Shown: positions 1 to 8,705, numbered from the stretch's first letter. The stretch is DNA of 20,128 nucleotides from Bacteroidota bacterium (GCA_018267355.1 JAFDYP010000621.1:1-20128), one strand, 5' to 3'. Notes: generated from the letters alone by a model not told the origin. Program-made: numbers and translations.

Positions 1-1
1 C

Positions 2-1564
2 ATCGGCCTCGGGGCACTGATATTTGCGCAGCACCCGGCGCTGCGGTCTATCGCCGTCGTGTCTATCATCGGCATCCTCTGCGTGCTGCTGATCGGGCAG
101 GTGCTACAGCCATTTATCTATAACTACTACATACAACATCGTAAGGAGAAAGGGCTGGTGCCGTATACTATGTTCTATTTCATCATCACATTCATAGAGT
201 ACACGTATTTCTTCGTAGCCTCTATATTGATGACGCTGATCGGCTTTATACTGGTCAAAGTGCTGCCACTCCCCGGTATCAAGACGCGTAAGTATTGGTT
301 TCACTGGCTGATCTGTCAGTATATGAAATCTCTCACCTACATACCAATGCACGTAAAGAAAGTGCATATCAATAAGGAACTGATGGACTTCAGCCGGCCC
401 GCCATCATCATTGCCAACCACACTTCCTTCCTGGATATCCTCATCACGGTGATGCAAAACCCGAAGATCATCCTGCTCACGAATGAGTGGACGTACCACT
501 CCCCTATCTTTGGCCGGGTCATACAGCTGGCAGACTACTACCCTACGGCAGATGGCACGGATGAGGTGGCACTGCAAAAGCTGCGCGATAAGGTAGCCGA
601 TGGATACTCCATTGTGGTTTTCCCGGAGGGGACCCGCTCTATAGATGGCACGATCAAACGCTTTCACAAGGGAGCCTTCTTCCTTGCAGAGGCTTTGAAC
701 CTGGATGTAGTCCCGCTTCTTTTACATGGCGTAGGCGACACTGTGCGCAAAGGCGACTTTATGGTCAATAAGGGCGCTATCCATATCAAATACCTGCCAC
801 GTATATCCAAAACGGATACGACTTTCGGAATAGGCTATGCCGAGCGGACCAAAAAGATCTCTCGCTACTTCAAAGAGGAATATGAAAAGCTGCGCGCTGA
901 GATAGAAACACCACTCTATTTTAGCAAGAGGCTGCGGATGAACTACGTCTACAAAGGCCCCGTATTGGAGTGGTATATCCGCTTTAAGCTCAATCTGGAG
1001 AACCACTACTCGCTTTATAATGACCTGATAGCTAAAGACGCTAACATACTAGACATCGGCTGCGGCTATGGGCAGGCCTCCTACATGCTGCACTACCTGG
1101 GCCGCGGGCGCGTGGTGACCGGTATAGACCTGGATGAGACCAAGATCGAGATCGCCAATAACTGCTTCGCTAAGGATGAGCGCATCAACTTTATAGCGCA
1201 GAGTGTACTGACTTATGAGTTTGGCACGCATGATGCGTATACGATCACTGATGTACTGCACTACCTGCACTATGACGAGCAGGAGCTGCTGATCAAGCGC
1301 TGTATAGACAGGCTCAATGCGGGCGGCATCATCCTGATCAAAGAGGCAGATACAGACCGCGTACACCAGCAGAAACTGACCTGGCTTTCCGAGTTCTTCT
1401 CTACCAATTTTGGCTTCAATCAGATGACGCACCATGAGCTATACTTCACCTCTACCGAGAAGATAAAGGACATAGCAGAAAAATACGGCATGGACTTTAG
1501 CATAGAGCAGGGTGCCGAGTATTCATCCAATACCATTTTTGCCATCCGCCACCGCACGCCATGA
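2..1564 (+). CDS. C-terminal part of trifunctional MMPL transporter / lysophospholipid acyltransferase / SAM-dependent methyltransferase (5' truncated)
   Basis: The frame is open from base 2, so the gene begins outside the window; the apparent GTG at 59 is only an internal valine. Residues are counted from the first visible codon. Residues 1-90 hold the last membrane helices of an RND/MMPL-type exporter, with the segment GLGALIFAQHPAL typical of that family. Next comes a PlsC-like acyltransferase with the HX4D motif NHTSFLD at 139-145 and PEGTRS at 208-213. The C-terminal 200 residues are a class I methyltransferase with the SAM-binding motif DIGCGYGQ at 351-358. This three-part fusion is a known protein type in Bacteroidota flexirubin/aryl-polyene clusters, where it probably moves the polyene lipid and acylates or methylates it; that role is inferred. 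It ends in an ATGA overlap with the next gene, which implies translational coupling. Confidence 0.93.
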   Translation: MGLGALIFAQHPALRSIAVVSIIGILCVLLIGQVLQPFIYNYYIQHRKEKGLVPYTMFYFIITFIEYTYFFVASILMTLIGFILVKVLPLPGIKTRKYWFHWLICQYMKSLTYIPMHVKKVHINKELMDFSRPAIIIANHTSFLDILITVMQNPKIILLTNEWTYHSPIFGRVIQLADYYPTADGTDEVALQKLRDKVADGYSIVVFPEGTRSIDGTIKRFHKGAFFLAEALNLDVVPLLLHGVGDTVRKGDFMVNKGAIHIKYLPRISKTDTTFGIGYAERTKKISRYFKEEYEKLRAEIETPLYFSKRLRMNYVYKGPVLEWYIRFKLNLENHYSLYNDLIAKDANILDIGCGYGQASYMLHYLGRGRVVTGIDLDETKIEIANNCFAKDERINFIAQSVLTYEFGTHDAYTITDVLHYLHYDEQELLIKRCIDRLNAGGIILIKEADTDRVHQQKLTWLSEFFSTNFGFNQMTHHELYFTSTEKIKDIAEKYGMDFSIEQGAEYSSNTIFAIRHRTP

Positions 1565-3090
1565 GCTATGCGGATAAATATGATGCAGCGATCATCGGCT
1601 CCGGCCTCGGTGGCCTGCTCTGCGGCGCCATACTGGCCAAAGAAGGTCAGCGAGTCTGCATACTGGAGAAGAACGAACAGATAGGCGGTGCACTACAGAC
1701 ATTCCGCGAGGGCGGGCAGACACATGATACCGGCATCCACTACATAGGCGGGCTGGACCAGGGGCAAAACCTCTATCAGATATTCCACTACCTCGGCCTG
1801 ATGGACCGGCTGGAGCTGACACGGCTGGATGCAGATGGCTTTGATAATATCATCTTCGCCGGTGATGAGCAGGTGTATCCGCATGGTATGGGTTGGGATC
1901 GCTTTATAGAGAAGCTGGCAGCACTATTCCCTCAGGAGAAGGAAGCTCTGCATAACTATAAGGAGGCAGTATTGAAAGCATGTGATGCTTTTGCATTGTA
2001 CAAGATTTCTCCGGAGGAGCAGTACGACGATATGGAGCTGTTAGCGCTCAGTGCGGAGGAGGTGATAGCGTCACTAACTACAGATTTAAAACTCAGGGCT
2101 GTACTGGCAGGTTCTAACATGCTCTACGCAGGTGTAGCGCACCGTACACCCTGGTACATACACGCGCTCATCATCAATCACTACATAGAGAGCAGCTGGC
2201 GCTGCGCCAAAGGTGGCGACCAGATAGCCAAGCTACTGGCGCGCGAGATCAAGGCGCGCGGAGGCGAGATACATACAAAGACAGAGATCACAGCCATCCA
2301 TCAGGAAAATGCACAAGCGATCTATGCAGAGACAAAGGATGGCGATAAAATATACGCTGACCGCTTCATCTCCAATGTACATCCCGCCGTGACCCTGGAT
2401 ATGATAGATGGCAATGCGTTGCGTCCGGTATATAAAGAGCGCATCAAGAACCTGCCAAACTCTGTGAGCGCCTTTGTGATCAATGCGGTGATAAAGCCCA
2501 ACACTTCTCCTTATCAGAATAAGAACTACTACTACTTTGCCGATGATCAGGTGTGGGACACCACACAGTCTGACGAGCGGTGGCCGCGTACATACGGACT
2601 CTTTGAGGCCGTGCCGCGTCATGATGGCATACATCTGGAGGCGCTATCCATCATGACCTATATGGAGTGGAGCGAAGTAGCGCAGTGGGCGGATACAGAG
2701 CATACCACGCTGCATGAGGTGAGCCGCGGTGCCGACTATGAGGCATTCAAAAAGGAGAAAGGCGAAAAACTGCTGGCCAGAGTGGCGGAGCGCTTCCCCG
2801 ACTTAGTTAAAAATATAGAAAGCTGGTCGGCCTCAACCCCTCTGACCTGGCGCGACTATACCGCCTCTCAGGATGGTTCTATCTATGGCGTAGCCAAGGA
2901 CTACCACGATCCGCTACGCACCCTGATCTCGCCCAATACTAAAATCCAGAACCTGTATATGACGGGGCAAAACATTAAATTGCATGGCGTATTGGGGGTG
3001 GCGCTCACGGCGCTGGTCACCTGCTCCTCCATCCTCGGCAGGGACTACCTCATCACAAAGATCAAACAGGCAAATGAAGCGTCTGCTTAA
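1561..3090 (+). CDS. FAD-dependent oxidoreductase, phytoene desaturase (CrtI)-like
   Basis: A 509-residue flavoprotein. The N-terminal dinucleotide-binding fold shows GSGLGG at 13-18 with an acidic residue closing the second strand (E36) and the following GG. The C-terminal FAD-contact segment NLYMTGQN lies at 464-471, followed by a Gly/Ala-rich helix. This layout matches the CrtI/retinol-saturase/amine-oxidase superfamily, and the length is normal for it. The gene overlaps the fusion gene by 4 bp (ATGA) and the C45 gene by 17 bp, so it belongs to the pigment operon. Family members desaturate, isomerise or saturate conjugated chains; a role on the polyene chain or aryl head group of a flexirubin-type pigment is inferred from context. 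The substrate cannot be read from the sequence, and a carotenoid substrate is not excluded. Confidence 0.88.
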   Translation: MSYADKYDAAIIGSGLGGLLCGAILAKEGQRVCILEKNEQIGGALQTFREGGQTHDTGIHYIGGLDQGQNLYQIFHYLGLMDRLELTRLDADGFDNIIFAGDEQVYPHGMGWDRFIEKLAALFPQEKEALHNYKEAVLKACDAFALYKISPEEQYDDMELLALSAEEVIASLTTDLKLRAVLAGSNMLYAGVAHRTPWYIHALIINHYIESSWRCAKGGDQIAKLLAREIKARGGEIHTKTEITAIHQENAQAIYAETKDGDKIYADRFISNVHPAVTLDMIDGNALRPVYKERIKNLPNSVSAFVINAVIKPNTSPYQNKNYYYFADDQVWDTTQSDERWPRTYGLFEAVPRHDGIHLEALSIMTYMEWSEVAQWADTEHTTLHEVSRGADYEAFKKEKGEKLLARVAERFPDLVKNIESWSASTPLTWRDYTASQDGSIYGVAKDYHDPLRTLISPNTKIQNLYMTGQNIKLHGVLGVALTALVTCSSILGRDYLITKIKQANEASA

Positions 3091-4753
3091 AATACTCGGA
3101 TATATCTTTCTCGTGCTGGCGGTGCTGGCACTCGGCTTTTTCATCTATGTGAAGTGGGGTATCGCACCTGACGAACCACAGATAGTAGACAAGCATGCAC
3201 TGGACCTGCAGCGCCAGAAACTCGGCGACAATTTCTACAAGATAGGCAACAACTGGCTGCGCAAAAGTGACAGCGGCCTGTGGGAAGAATATGTAGAGGG
3301 AGCGCCGTTTGACCGCGGTGTGATAGCGGGTAAGCTGACACAAGAGCTATCTTACGATCAGGAGGCAGCCTTCGTAGAGCAGATACACAAGCTGGTGCCC
3401 AATAATAAGTACCTCCACCTGCTAGGTTATCTTACGCGCATCTTCAATCGCAACCTGGTACACAACCTGCCCGATGAATATCGTGACGAGATCTATGGTG
3501 AGTCGCTGACTGCCTCTCATGATTTTGACTTCGTGAGTCCACCATATGAGCGCCTGCTAAATTATCACGCCGCTCACGATATCGGCCATGCCATGCAGAG
3601 CCTGGCGCTGGTGGGTTGTACTTCCTTTGGTGCATGGGATGAGTATACAGAAGACTCATCACTGCTCATAGGGCGCAACTTTGACTTCTATGCAGGTGAT
3701 AAATTTGCGGAGAATAAGATCGTATTCTTTTGCAAGCCTACGGATGGGCATAAGTTTGCCATGATCACGTGGGCTGGTATGATGGGCTGCGTCTCCGGCA
3801 TGAATGACAAGGGCCTGACCGTGACCATCAATGCTGCAAAGTCTGACATGCCTACCGCATCTGCCACGCCTATCTCTATACTGGAGCGTGAGATACTGCA
3901 GCATGCAGGTAATATAGATGAGGCCTACGCTATCGCAAAGAAGCGCAAGACCTTTGTCTCCGAAAGTTTATTGATAGGATCTGCGGCAGACCACCAGACG
4001 GCGCTGATAGAGAAATCTACTAAGAAGACCTCTCTCCTGCGCGCGTCGCAGCATATACAGCTTTGTACGAATCACTACCAGAGCGATTCCTTCAAGACCG
4101 ACCCAAACAATGTGGACAACATCCGCACCAGCGCCTCTGAGTATCGCTATGAGCGCTTGCAGGAACTACTGAAAGAGAACCCCAGACTGGACTATAAATC
4201 TGTGGCAAAGATCCTGCGCGATCAGCACGGTAAGGGCGGCAAGGACATAGGCCTGGCTAATGAGAAGGCGGTGAACCAACTCATCAGCCACCACTCTGTG
4301 ATCTTCGAGCCGGAGAAGGGACTGATGTGGGTGTCCACACAGCCATTCCAGCTGGGCGCCTATGAGTGCTATGACCTGAATAAGGTTTTCAGCGAAGCGC
4401 CTACGTACGCGAGCAATAAAGAAATACGTGAGGAAAGCCTGACCATTCCTGCTGACTCCTTCCTGCTCACTGATGGCTGGCAGCGTTTTGTAGCATTCAA
4501 GAAAGCGAAGGAGGACATCAGGGAGATACTGAAAGACCATAAGAAAGATGACGGCACAGTGGGTGCTACCATGCTCCGCTCCAATCCCAATAGCTGGGAG
4601 GCCTACTACTGGGTGGGAGAGCTGAAGCGCCACGAAGGGCAACGCACCGAGTCCACCGTATTTTACGAGCAGGCGCTGGCACATGAGATCAATGACAGCA
4701 ACGAGGTGTACAAGATCCGCAAACTGATCAAGGAAAACGAAGAGAAGAAATGA
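3074..4753 (+). CDS. Membrane-anchored C45-family autoproteolytic acyltransferase/hydrolase with TPR-like tail
   Basis: The ATG at 3074 gives a 559-residue protein beginning with a basic N-terminus and one hydrophobic segment (about residues 4-27), so it is probably anchored in the inner membrane with the enzyme outside. A frame extension back to 2984 exists but would add 30 residues before the signal anchor and a long overlap. The segment VGCTSFGAWD puts a likely Ntn nucleophile at Cys182, followed by GRNFDF at 200-205, as in the acyl-CoA:6-aminopenicillanate acyltransferase (C45) family, whose members expose that Cys by self-cleavage. The last 50 residues (from about 507) resemble a TPR hairpin. 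It overlaps the preceding gene by 17 bp and acpS by 4 bp. In this setting it may form or cleave an ester or amide on the pigment; this is inference. Confidence 0.85.
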   Translation: MKRLLKILGYIFLVLAVLALGFFIYVKWGIAPDEPQIVDKHALDLQRQKLGDNFYKIGNNWLRKSDSGLWEEYVEGAPFDRGVIAGKLTQELSYDQEAAFVEQIHKLVPNNKYLHLLGYLTRIFNRNLVHNLPDEYRDEIYGESLTASHDFDFVSPPYERLLNYHAAHDIGHAMQSLALVGCTSFGAWDEYTEDSSLLIGRNFDFYAGDKFAENKIVFFCKPTDGHKFAMITWAGMMGCVSGMNDKGLTVTINAAKSDMPTASATPISILEREILQHAGNIDEAYAIAKKRKTFVSESLLIGSAADHQTALIEKSTKKTSLLRASQHIQLCTNHYQSDSFKTDPNNVDNIRTSASEYRYERLQELLKENPRLDYKSVAKILRDQHGKGGKDIGLANEKAVNQLISHHSVIFEPEKGLMWVSTQPFQLGAYECYDLNKVFSEAPTYASNKEIREESLTIPADSFLLTDGWQRFVAFKKAKEDIREILKDHKKDDGTVGATMLRSNPNSWEAYYWVGELKRHEGQRTESTVFYEQALAHEINDSNEVYKIRKLIKENEEKK

Positions 4754-5121
4754 TCATCGGCATAGGCACAGACATCATAGAGGTAGAGCGCGTGGCGCGG
4801 GCTATAGAGAAGGAGGCTTTCAAAAAGAAGGTCTTCTCAGAGCGTGAGATCAGCTATTGCGATTCGCAGAAAAAGAGTGAAAGTTACGCGGCACGCTTTG
4901 CGGCAAAGGAAGCTTTCTTCAAAGCGATGGGCACCGGCTGGCGCGAGGGCATGGGCATCACAGAGGTAGAGATCCTGAATGATGAACTCGGCAAGCCGAG
5001 CATCTACCTGAGCGGCAAGGCGCTCGAAGTATTTGAGCAGAAGGGTGCGACGCATGTACATGTATCGCTCTCACATATCAAGACGCAGGCTGTGGCGTAT
5101 GTGATCATAGAGAAGCAATAG
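4750..5121 (+). CDS. acpS: Holo-[acyl-carrier-protein] synthase
   Basis: A 123-residue protein of normal AcpS length. It has the N-terminal motif GIGTDIIEVER with metal-binding Asp8, the helix motif FAAKEAFFKA with Glu54, and SLSH at 106-109. AcpS transfers 4'-phosphopantetheine from CoA to the serine of a carrier protein, in the cytoplasm. It starts inside the stop codon of the C45 gene (ATGA), so it is co-translated with pigment genes. It may serve the cluster's own carrier proteins, or it may be the cell's only AcpS parked in this operon. Nothing is degenerate in the motifs. The stop TAG at 5119-5121 is followed by a 37-bp gap before the ligase gene. Confidence 0.96.
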   Translation: MIIGIGTDIIEVERVARAIEKEAFKKKVFSEREISYCDSQKKSESYAARFAAKEAFFKAMGTGWREGMGITEVEILNDELGKPSIYLSGKALEVFEQKGATHVHVSLSHIKTQAVAYVIIEKQ

Positions 5122-5125
5122 CCAA

Positions 5126-5158
5126 GGAATAGGGAATAAGTAATAAGGAATAGGAATA
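5126..5158 (+). repeat. Four GGAATA repeats in the acpS-ligase gap, overlapping the ribosome-binding region
   Basis: GGAATA occurs at 5126-5131, 5133-5138, 5147-5152 and 5153-5158. The last two are in direct tandem and abut the GTG start of the ligase. The AGGA cores are the only purine-rich ribosome-binding candidates. An in-frame TAA at 5144-5146 forces translation of the ligase to begin after it, which supports the GTG at 5159. Confidence 0.7.
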
Positions 5159-6439
5159 GTGCTACCTGAGATAGAGACAAAACTGCTACCGGAGATCAAA
5201 GCTTACCAGGAGGAGAAGCTGCAAAAGGCGTTGCAATACTTATCACTGCACTCACCTTATTATAAAGAGCTTTTTTCGAAGCATCAGATAGATATCACAG
5301 CTATCAGCTCCATAGAAGATCTGCAGCGGATACCTACTACGTCTAAGGAAGACTTTAGTCTGAGGAATGATGACTTTCTGTGTGTAGATCGCGCGCAGGT
5401 GGCGGACTACTGTACCACATCTGGCACCACGGGCGGCTCCGTGGTCATAGCGCTCACGGCAAAGGATATAGAAAGGCTGGCTTACAATGAGGCGATATCA
5501 TTTGCCTGTGCGGATGGCAAGGCTGGCGATGTCTATCAGCTCATGCTGACGCTGGACCGCCACTTTATGGCAGGCATGGCCTACTATGCAGGCATCCATA
5601 AACTTGGCGCCTCTACAGTGCGCGTAGGGCCGGGCCCACCACAGATGCAGATAGAGAATATCCTGCGCTTCAAGCCTACGACATTAGTGGCTGTTCCTTC
5701 TTTCCTGCTGCGCCTTGCGGAGTATGCAGAGGCAAATGGCATAGACCTGAATAAAACCTCCGTACAGCGCGCCGTCTGTATCGGGGAATCCATCCGTGAT
5801 GAGGCATTCGCAGAAAATGCACTCTCCTCACGGCTGCGCAGCAAATGGGATATCAAGCTCTACTCTACCTATGCATCGTCTGAGATGCAGACAGCATTCA
5901 CCGAGTGTAGTGAGGGGCATGGCGGGCATCACCATCCCGAGCTGCTGATCGTAGAGATACTGGATGATGCAGGCAATCAACTTCCCCCCGGTCAATATGG
6001 TGAAGTGACCATCACCAGCCTCGGTGTAGAGGGCATGCCGCTGCTGCGCTACCGCACGGGAGACATCTGCGCATACTATGATGAGCCGTGTGCTTGTGGT
6101 CGCACTACTATGCGCCTCTCTCCCCTATCCGGGCGCAAGAACCAGATGATAAAGTACAAGGGCACGACCATCTATCCGCCCACCATACAGGACGCACTCA
6201 GCACTGTGCGCGAGATACAGGATTACATCATACAGATATCCAAGAGCGATATAGACACAGATGAGATACTGATCTACATCTGCCAGAATGGTAGCCACGA
6301 TGCCACCGAGCAGAAGATCCGCGCAGCACTACAGTCCCACATACGCGTGATCCCGCTGCTGAGCTTCGTCTCCAGCGCTACGATACAGGAGATGCGCCCG
6401 GCCAATAGCCGCAAACCGCTCACTGTAGTATTCAAATAA
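5159..6439 (+). CDS. Adenylate-forming ligase, phenylacetate-CoA ligase (PaaK)/CoF synthetase-like; probable aryl starter-acid activating enzyme
   Basis: A 426-residue protein with a GTG start. That start is fixed by the upstream in-frame stop at 5144, and the beginning LPEIETKLLPEIKAYQEEKL fits the family N-terminus. It has the ATP phosphate-binding loop TTSGTTGG at 86-93, an adenine-site YASSEMQ motif, YRTGD at 298-302 and the paired cysteines CACGRT (Cys311, Cys313) common in PaaK relatives. The C-terminal subdomain with GRKNQMIKYKG follows. The enzyme should make an acyl-adenylate and pass it to CoA or directly to a carrier protein. Next to an ammonia-lyase and AcpS, the likely acid is 4-coumarate, the starter of flexirubin/aryl-polyene chains; the substrate is inferred. 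It ends 2 bp from the stop of the convergent fabG. Confidence 0.88.
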   Translation: MLPEIETKLLPEIKAYQEEKLQKALQYLSLHSPYYKELFSKHQIDITAISSIEDLQRIPTTSKEDFSLRNDDFLCVDRAQVADYCTTSGTTGGSVVIALTAKDIERLAYNEAISFACADGKAGDVYQLMLTLDRHFMAGMAYYAGIHKLGASTVRVGPGPPQMQIENILRFKPTTLVAVPSFLLRLAEYAEANGIDLNKTSVQRAVCIGESIRDEAFAENALSSRLRSKWDIKLYSTYASSEMQTAFTECSEGHGGHHHPELLIVEILDDAGNQLPPGQYGEVTITSLGVEGMPLLRYRTGDICAYYDEPCACGRTTMRLSPLSGRKNQMIKYKGTTIYPPTIQDALSTVREIQDYIIQISKSDIDTDEILIYICQNGSHDATEQKIRAALQSHIRVIPLLSFVSSATIQEMRPANSRKPLTVVFK

Positions 6440-6441
6440 GA

Positions 6442-7176
6442 TCAGGTGTAGAGACCACCATTCACATGTATCACCTCGCCGGTGACATAGGAGGCGTCTT
6501 TAGATGCGAGGAAGGCGACGACTGATGCCACTTCTTCGGCTTCGCCGAAACGCTGCATCGGTATCACATTGCGGTATGGAGTAGGATCGATGGCCTCGGT
6601 CATATCTGTTTTGATAAAGCCTGGGGCTACGCAGTTCACTGTGACTCCTCTCCTGCCTACTTCTTGTGCGAGAGCCTTAGTAGCGCCTATGACGCCGGCT
6701 TTGGAGGCAGAGTAGTTGACCTGGCCCGGCAGGCCTTTGATACCGGAGAGCGATACGACATTCACTATGCGGCCAAAACGTTTGGCCATCATGTTTTGCA
6801 CGAGGGCTTTGGTCACGTAGAAAAATGAATCGAGGTTGGTCTTCAGCACGGAGTCCCAGTCGGCATCAGGCATCATCAGCATGAGGTTATCTTTGCGGAT
6901 ACCGGCGTTATTGACCAGCACTTCTATTACCTTGTCAGGATTGGCCTCTACCCATGCACCGAGTATGGATTGTATCTCTTCCTTGCTGCCTACATCAAAC
7001 TTCATCAGCGCTCCATCAGAGCCCTGCTCACGTATGAGTGCGAGGGTCTTATTGGCCTCCACTTCATTACGCTGAAAGTTGATGATCACATAGTAGCCCA
7101 TCTGTGCGAGACGTATGCTCACTGCACGTCCTATACCTCTTGATCCTCCTGTCACCAGTGCGTACTTCATACTCAT
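6442..7176 (-). CDS. fabG: 3-oxoacyl-[acyl-carrier-protein] reductase, FabG-type SDR
   Basis: A 244-residue short-chain dehydrogenase/reductase. It has the cofactor-binding motif TGGSRGIG at 9-16, NNAG at 89-92, the catalytic Asn114, a serine at 142 or 144, and YSASK with Tyr155 and Lys159. The end VTGEVIHVNGGLYT is the usual FabG C-terminus. It reduces beta-ketoacyl-ACP with NADPH in a fatty-acid-like elongation cycle. The ATG lies in the stop of the ammonia-lyase gene (ATGA), so the two are coupled. The context suggests a pathway-dedicated copy for the polyene chain rather than the housekeeping fatty-acid gene; that assignment is inference. The gene runs into the + strand operon tail to tail. 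Confidence 0.93.
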   Translation of the reverse strand: MSMKYALVTGGSRGIGRAVSIRLAQMGYYVIINFQRNEVEANKTLALIREQGSDGALMKFDVGSKEEIQSILGAWVEANPDKVIEVLVNNAGIRKDNLMLMMPDADWDSVLKTNLDSFFYVTKALVQNMMAKRFGRIVNVVSLSGIKGLPGQVNYSASKAGVIGATKALAQEVGRRGVTVNCVAPGFIKTDMTEAIDPTPYRNVIPMQRFGEAEEVASVVAFLASKDASYVTGEVIHVNGGLYT

Positions 7177-8705
7177 GCCTCTGTATCTGTTTCTTTCAGT
7201 AATTCTTTGATGCGTGCCAGGTCGGCATACTTTGGTTCATCATTGGCTATCGGTTTGGCTACCTGCCTCACCGCATTGTAGAAGGATTCTATCTTTGGCG
7301 ATAGCTGCCCGGTCACACCCAGTGCCTCTATAGCCTCTATGACCGCCATGCTGTGTATAGAGAGCACTTCAAAAGTATTGTCTATCACGCGGGCGCACAT
7401 CAGGGCTGCATTGCTGCCCATGCTCACGAGGTCCTGGTTGTCATTATTGCTCGGTATGCTATGGACATACATAGGATTGGAGAGTGTCTGATTCTCCGCT
7501 ACGGTAGAGGTCGCAGTATACTGTATGCCCTGCAGGCCAAAATTCAAACCTATGGTATTGCGGTTAATAAATGGTGGCAGTTTGCCATTCAGCTTATCAT
7601 TGAGCAGGTAGTTGAGCTGGCGGTCTGCCATCATGGAGAGCTTGGTGATGGCTATCTTGAGCTTGTCCATCTCCAGGCCAATATAGTCTCCGTGGAAGTT
7701 GCCCCCGTGATAGATATCCCTGCGCTGGTGGTCTACTACCGGATTGTCACTGACAGAGTTCAGTTCATCATTCACGATGGTAGATGCATGCTCTATGGTA
7801 TCGTAGACTGGGCCGAGTATCTGCGGCACACAGCGTATGGAGTAGTACTCCTGCACCTTTTCTACAAAGTGTGTTTCATCTGTAGTACGGTACAGGTGCT
7901 CCTGGCGACTGCGCAGCAATGTACTCTCGGCCAGCAGGTCACGCATCTGCGCGGCGATAGCGTTTTGGCCGCGATGCTTTTTCACTTCATTCAGCGGCGC
8001 TGAGAAATGATCTGTATACGCTCGGAATATCTCATTGATAGCCGCCGACAGCAGCACCGATATATGCAGCAGTTGCCTTGCCTTTTGTACATTGATCATG
8101 CCTATACCGGTCATGCAGGAGGTGCCGTTCATCATGGCCAGCCCCTCCCGAAGGCGGATGGCAAAAGGTGTCAGTCCTACAGCCCTCAGGCCCTCTGTGG
8201 CAGGTACGATGCGGCCCTGATGGTATACCTGCCCCTCACCTATGATAGCCAGCGCCATATGAGCGAGCTGCACCAGGTCACCGCTGGCGCCTACGCCACC
8301 ATGCGTATAGATCACAGGTAGCACATCATGATTGATCATCTCTGCCAGCAGCGTGAGGAGGTCAGGATGTACGCCACTTTTGCATTTGGCAAAGGTATTG
8401 AGCCTATCCAGAAGCATGGCCCTGGAGTATAGCGGCGATAACGGCTCTCCCAGGCCGGATGAATGGCTGCGGATCAGATTGTACTGGAGCGCCAGGCGCT
8501 CTGTGTAGGGCACTTTGTACTGAGCCATCGGGCCAAAGCCCGTATTGATACCGTAGATGACTTTATCTACGGAAAAGTCTTTAAGAAACTGAAAGTTAGC
8601 ATCTGACTCCTGTGCCAGTGATTCAGCTATCCTTATTTTTTCTCCGCCATATATTACCTTGTAAAAATCCTCTGCACTAAGGTGGCTTTCATTCAACTCA
8701 ACCAT
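7173..8705 (-). CDS. HAL/PAL/TAL-family aromatic amino acid ammonia-lyase, probably tyrosine ammonia-lyase
   Basis: A 510-residue protein of the MIO-dependent lyase family. The self-cyclising triad Ala-Ser-Gly is at 140-142 within GGVGASGDLVQLAH, and the catalytic loop YGINTGFG starts at Tyr51. The segment LQYNLIRSHSSG closely resembles what I recall of the characterised Flavobacterium johnsoniae TAL. The Ser80-His81 pair at the selectivity site is also seen in histidine ammonia-lyases, so the motif alone does not settle the substrate. No hutU, hutI or hutG homologue is near, and an aryl-acid ligase, AcpS and FabG are. Deamination of tyrosine to 4-coumarate, the flexirubin starter, is therefore favoured over histidine breakdown. 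It is the first gene of a two-gene operon with fabG and has a good promoter match about 45 bp upstream. Confidence 0.9.
   Translation of the reverse strand: MVELNESHLSAEDFYKVIYGGEKIRIAESLAQESDANFQFLKDFSVDKVIYGINTGFGPMAQYKVPYTERLALQYNLIRSHSSGLGEPLSPLYSRAMLLDRLNTFAKCKSGVHPDLLTLLAEMINHDVLPVIYTHGGVGASGDLVQLAHMALAIIGEGQVYHQGRIVPATEGLRAVGLTPFAIRLREGLAMMNGTSCMTGIGMINVQKARQLLHISVLLSAAINEIFRAYTDHFSAPLNEVKKHRGQNAIAAQMRDLLAESTLLRSRQEHLYRTTDETHFVEKVQEYYSIRCVPQILGPVYDTIEHASTIVNDELNSVSDNPVVDHQRRDIYHGGNFHGDYIGLEMDKLKIAITKLSMMADRQLNYLLNDKLNGKLPPFINRNTIGLNFGLQGIQYTATSTVAENQTLSNPMYVHSIPSNNDNQDLVSMGSNAALMCARVIDNTFEVLSIHSMAVIEAIEALGVTGQLSPKIESFYNAVRQVAKPIANDEPKYADLARIKELLKETDTEA

Noticed and set aside
59..61. 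GTG at 59 as start of the first gene
   Set aside because: The frame is open back to base 2 and the preceding residues (GLGALIFAQHPAL) are typical MMPL sequence, so the gene continues upstream.
104..667. 187-codon minus-strand frame inside the MMPL/acyltransferase gene
   Set aside because: It lies opposite strongly conserved acyltransferase motifs and its translation has no recognisable domain.
2984..3073. N-terminal extension of the C45 protein by 30 residues
   Set aside because: It would sit before a good signal anchor and increase overlap with the oxidoreductase gene to over 100 bp; the ATG at 3074 gives a normal start.
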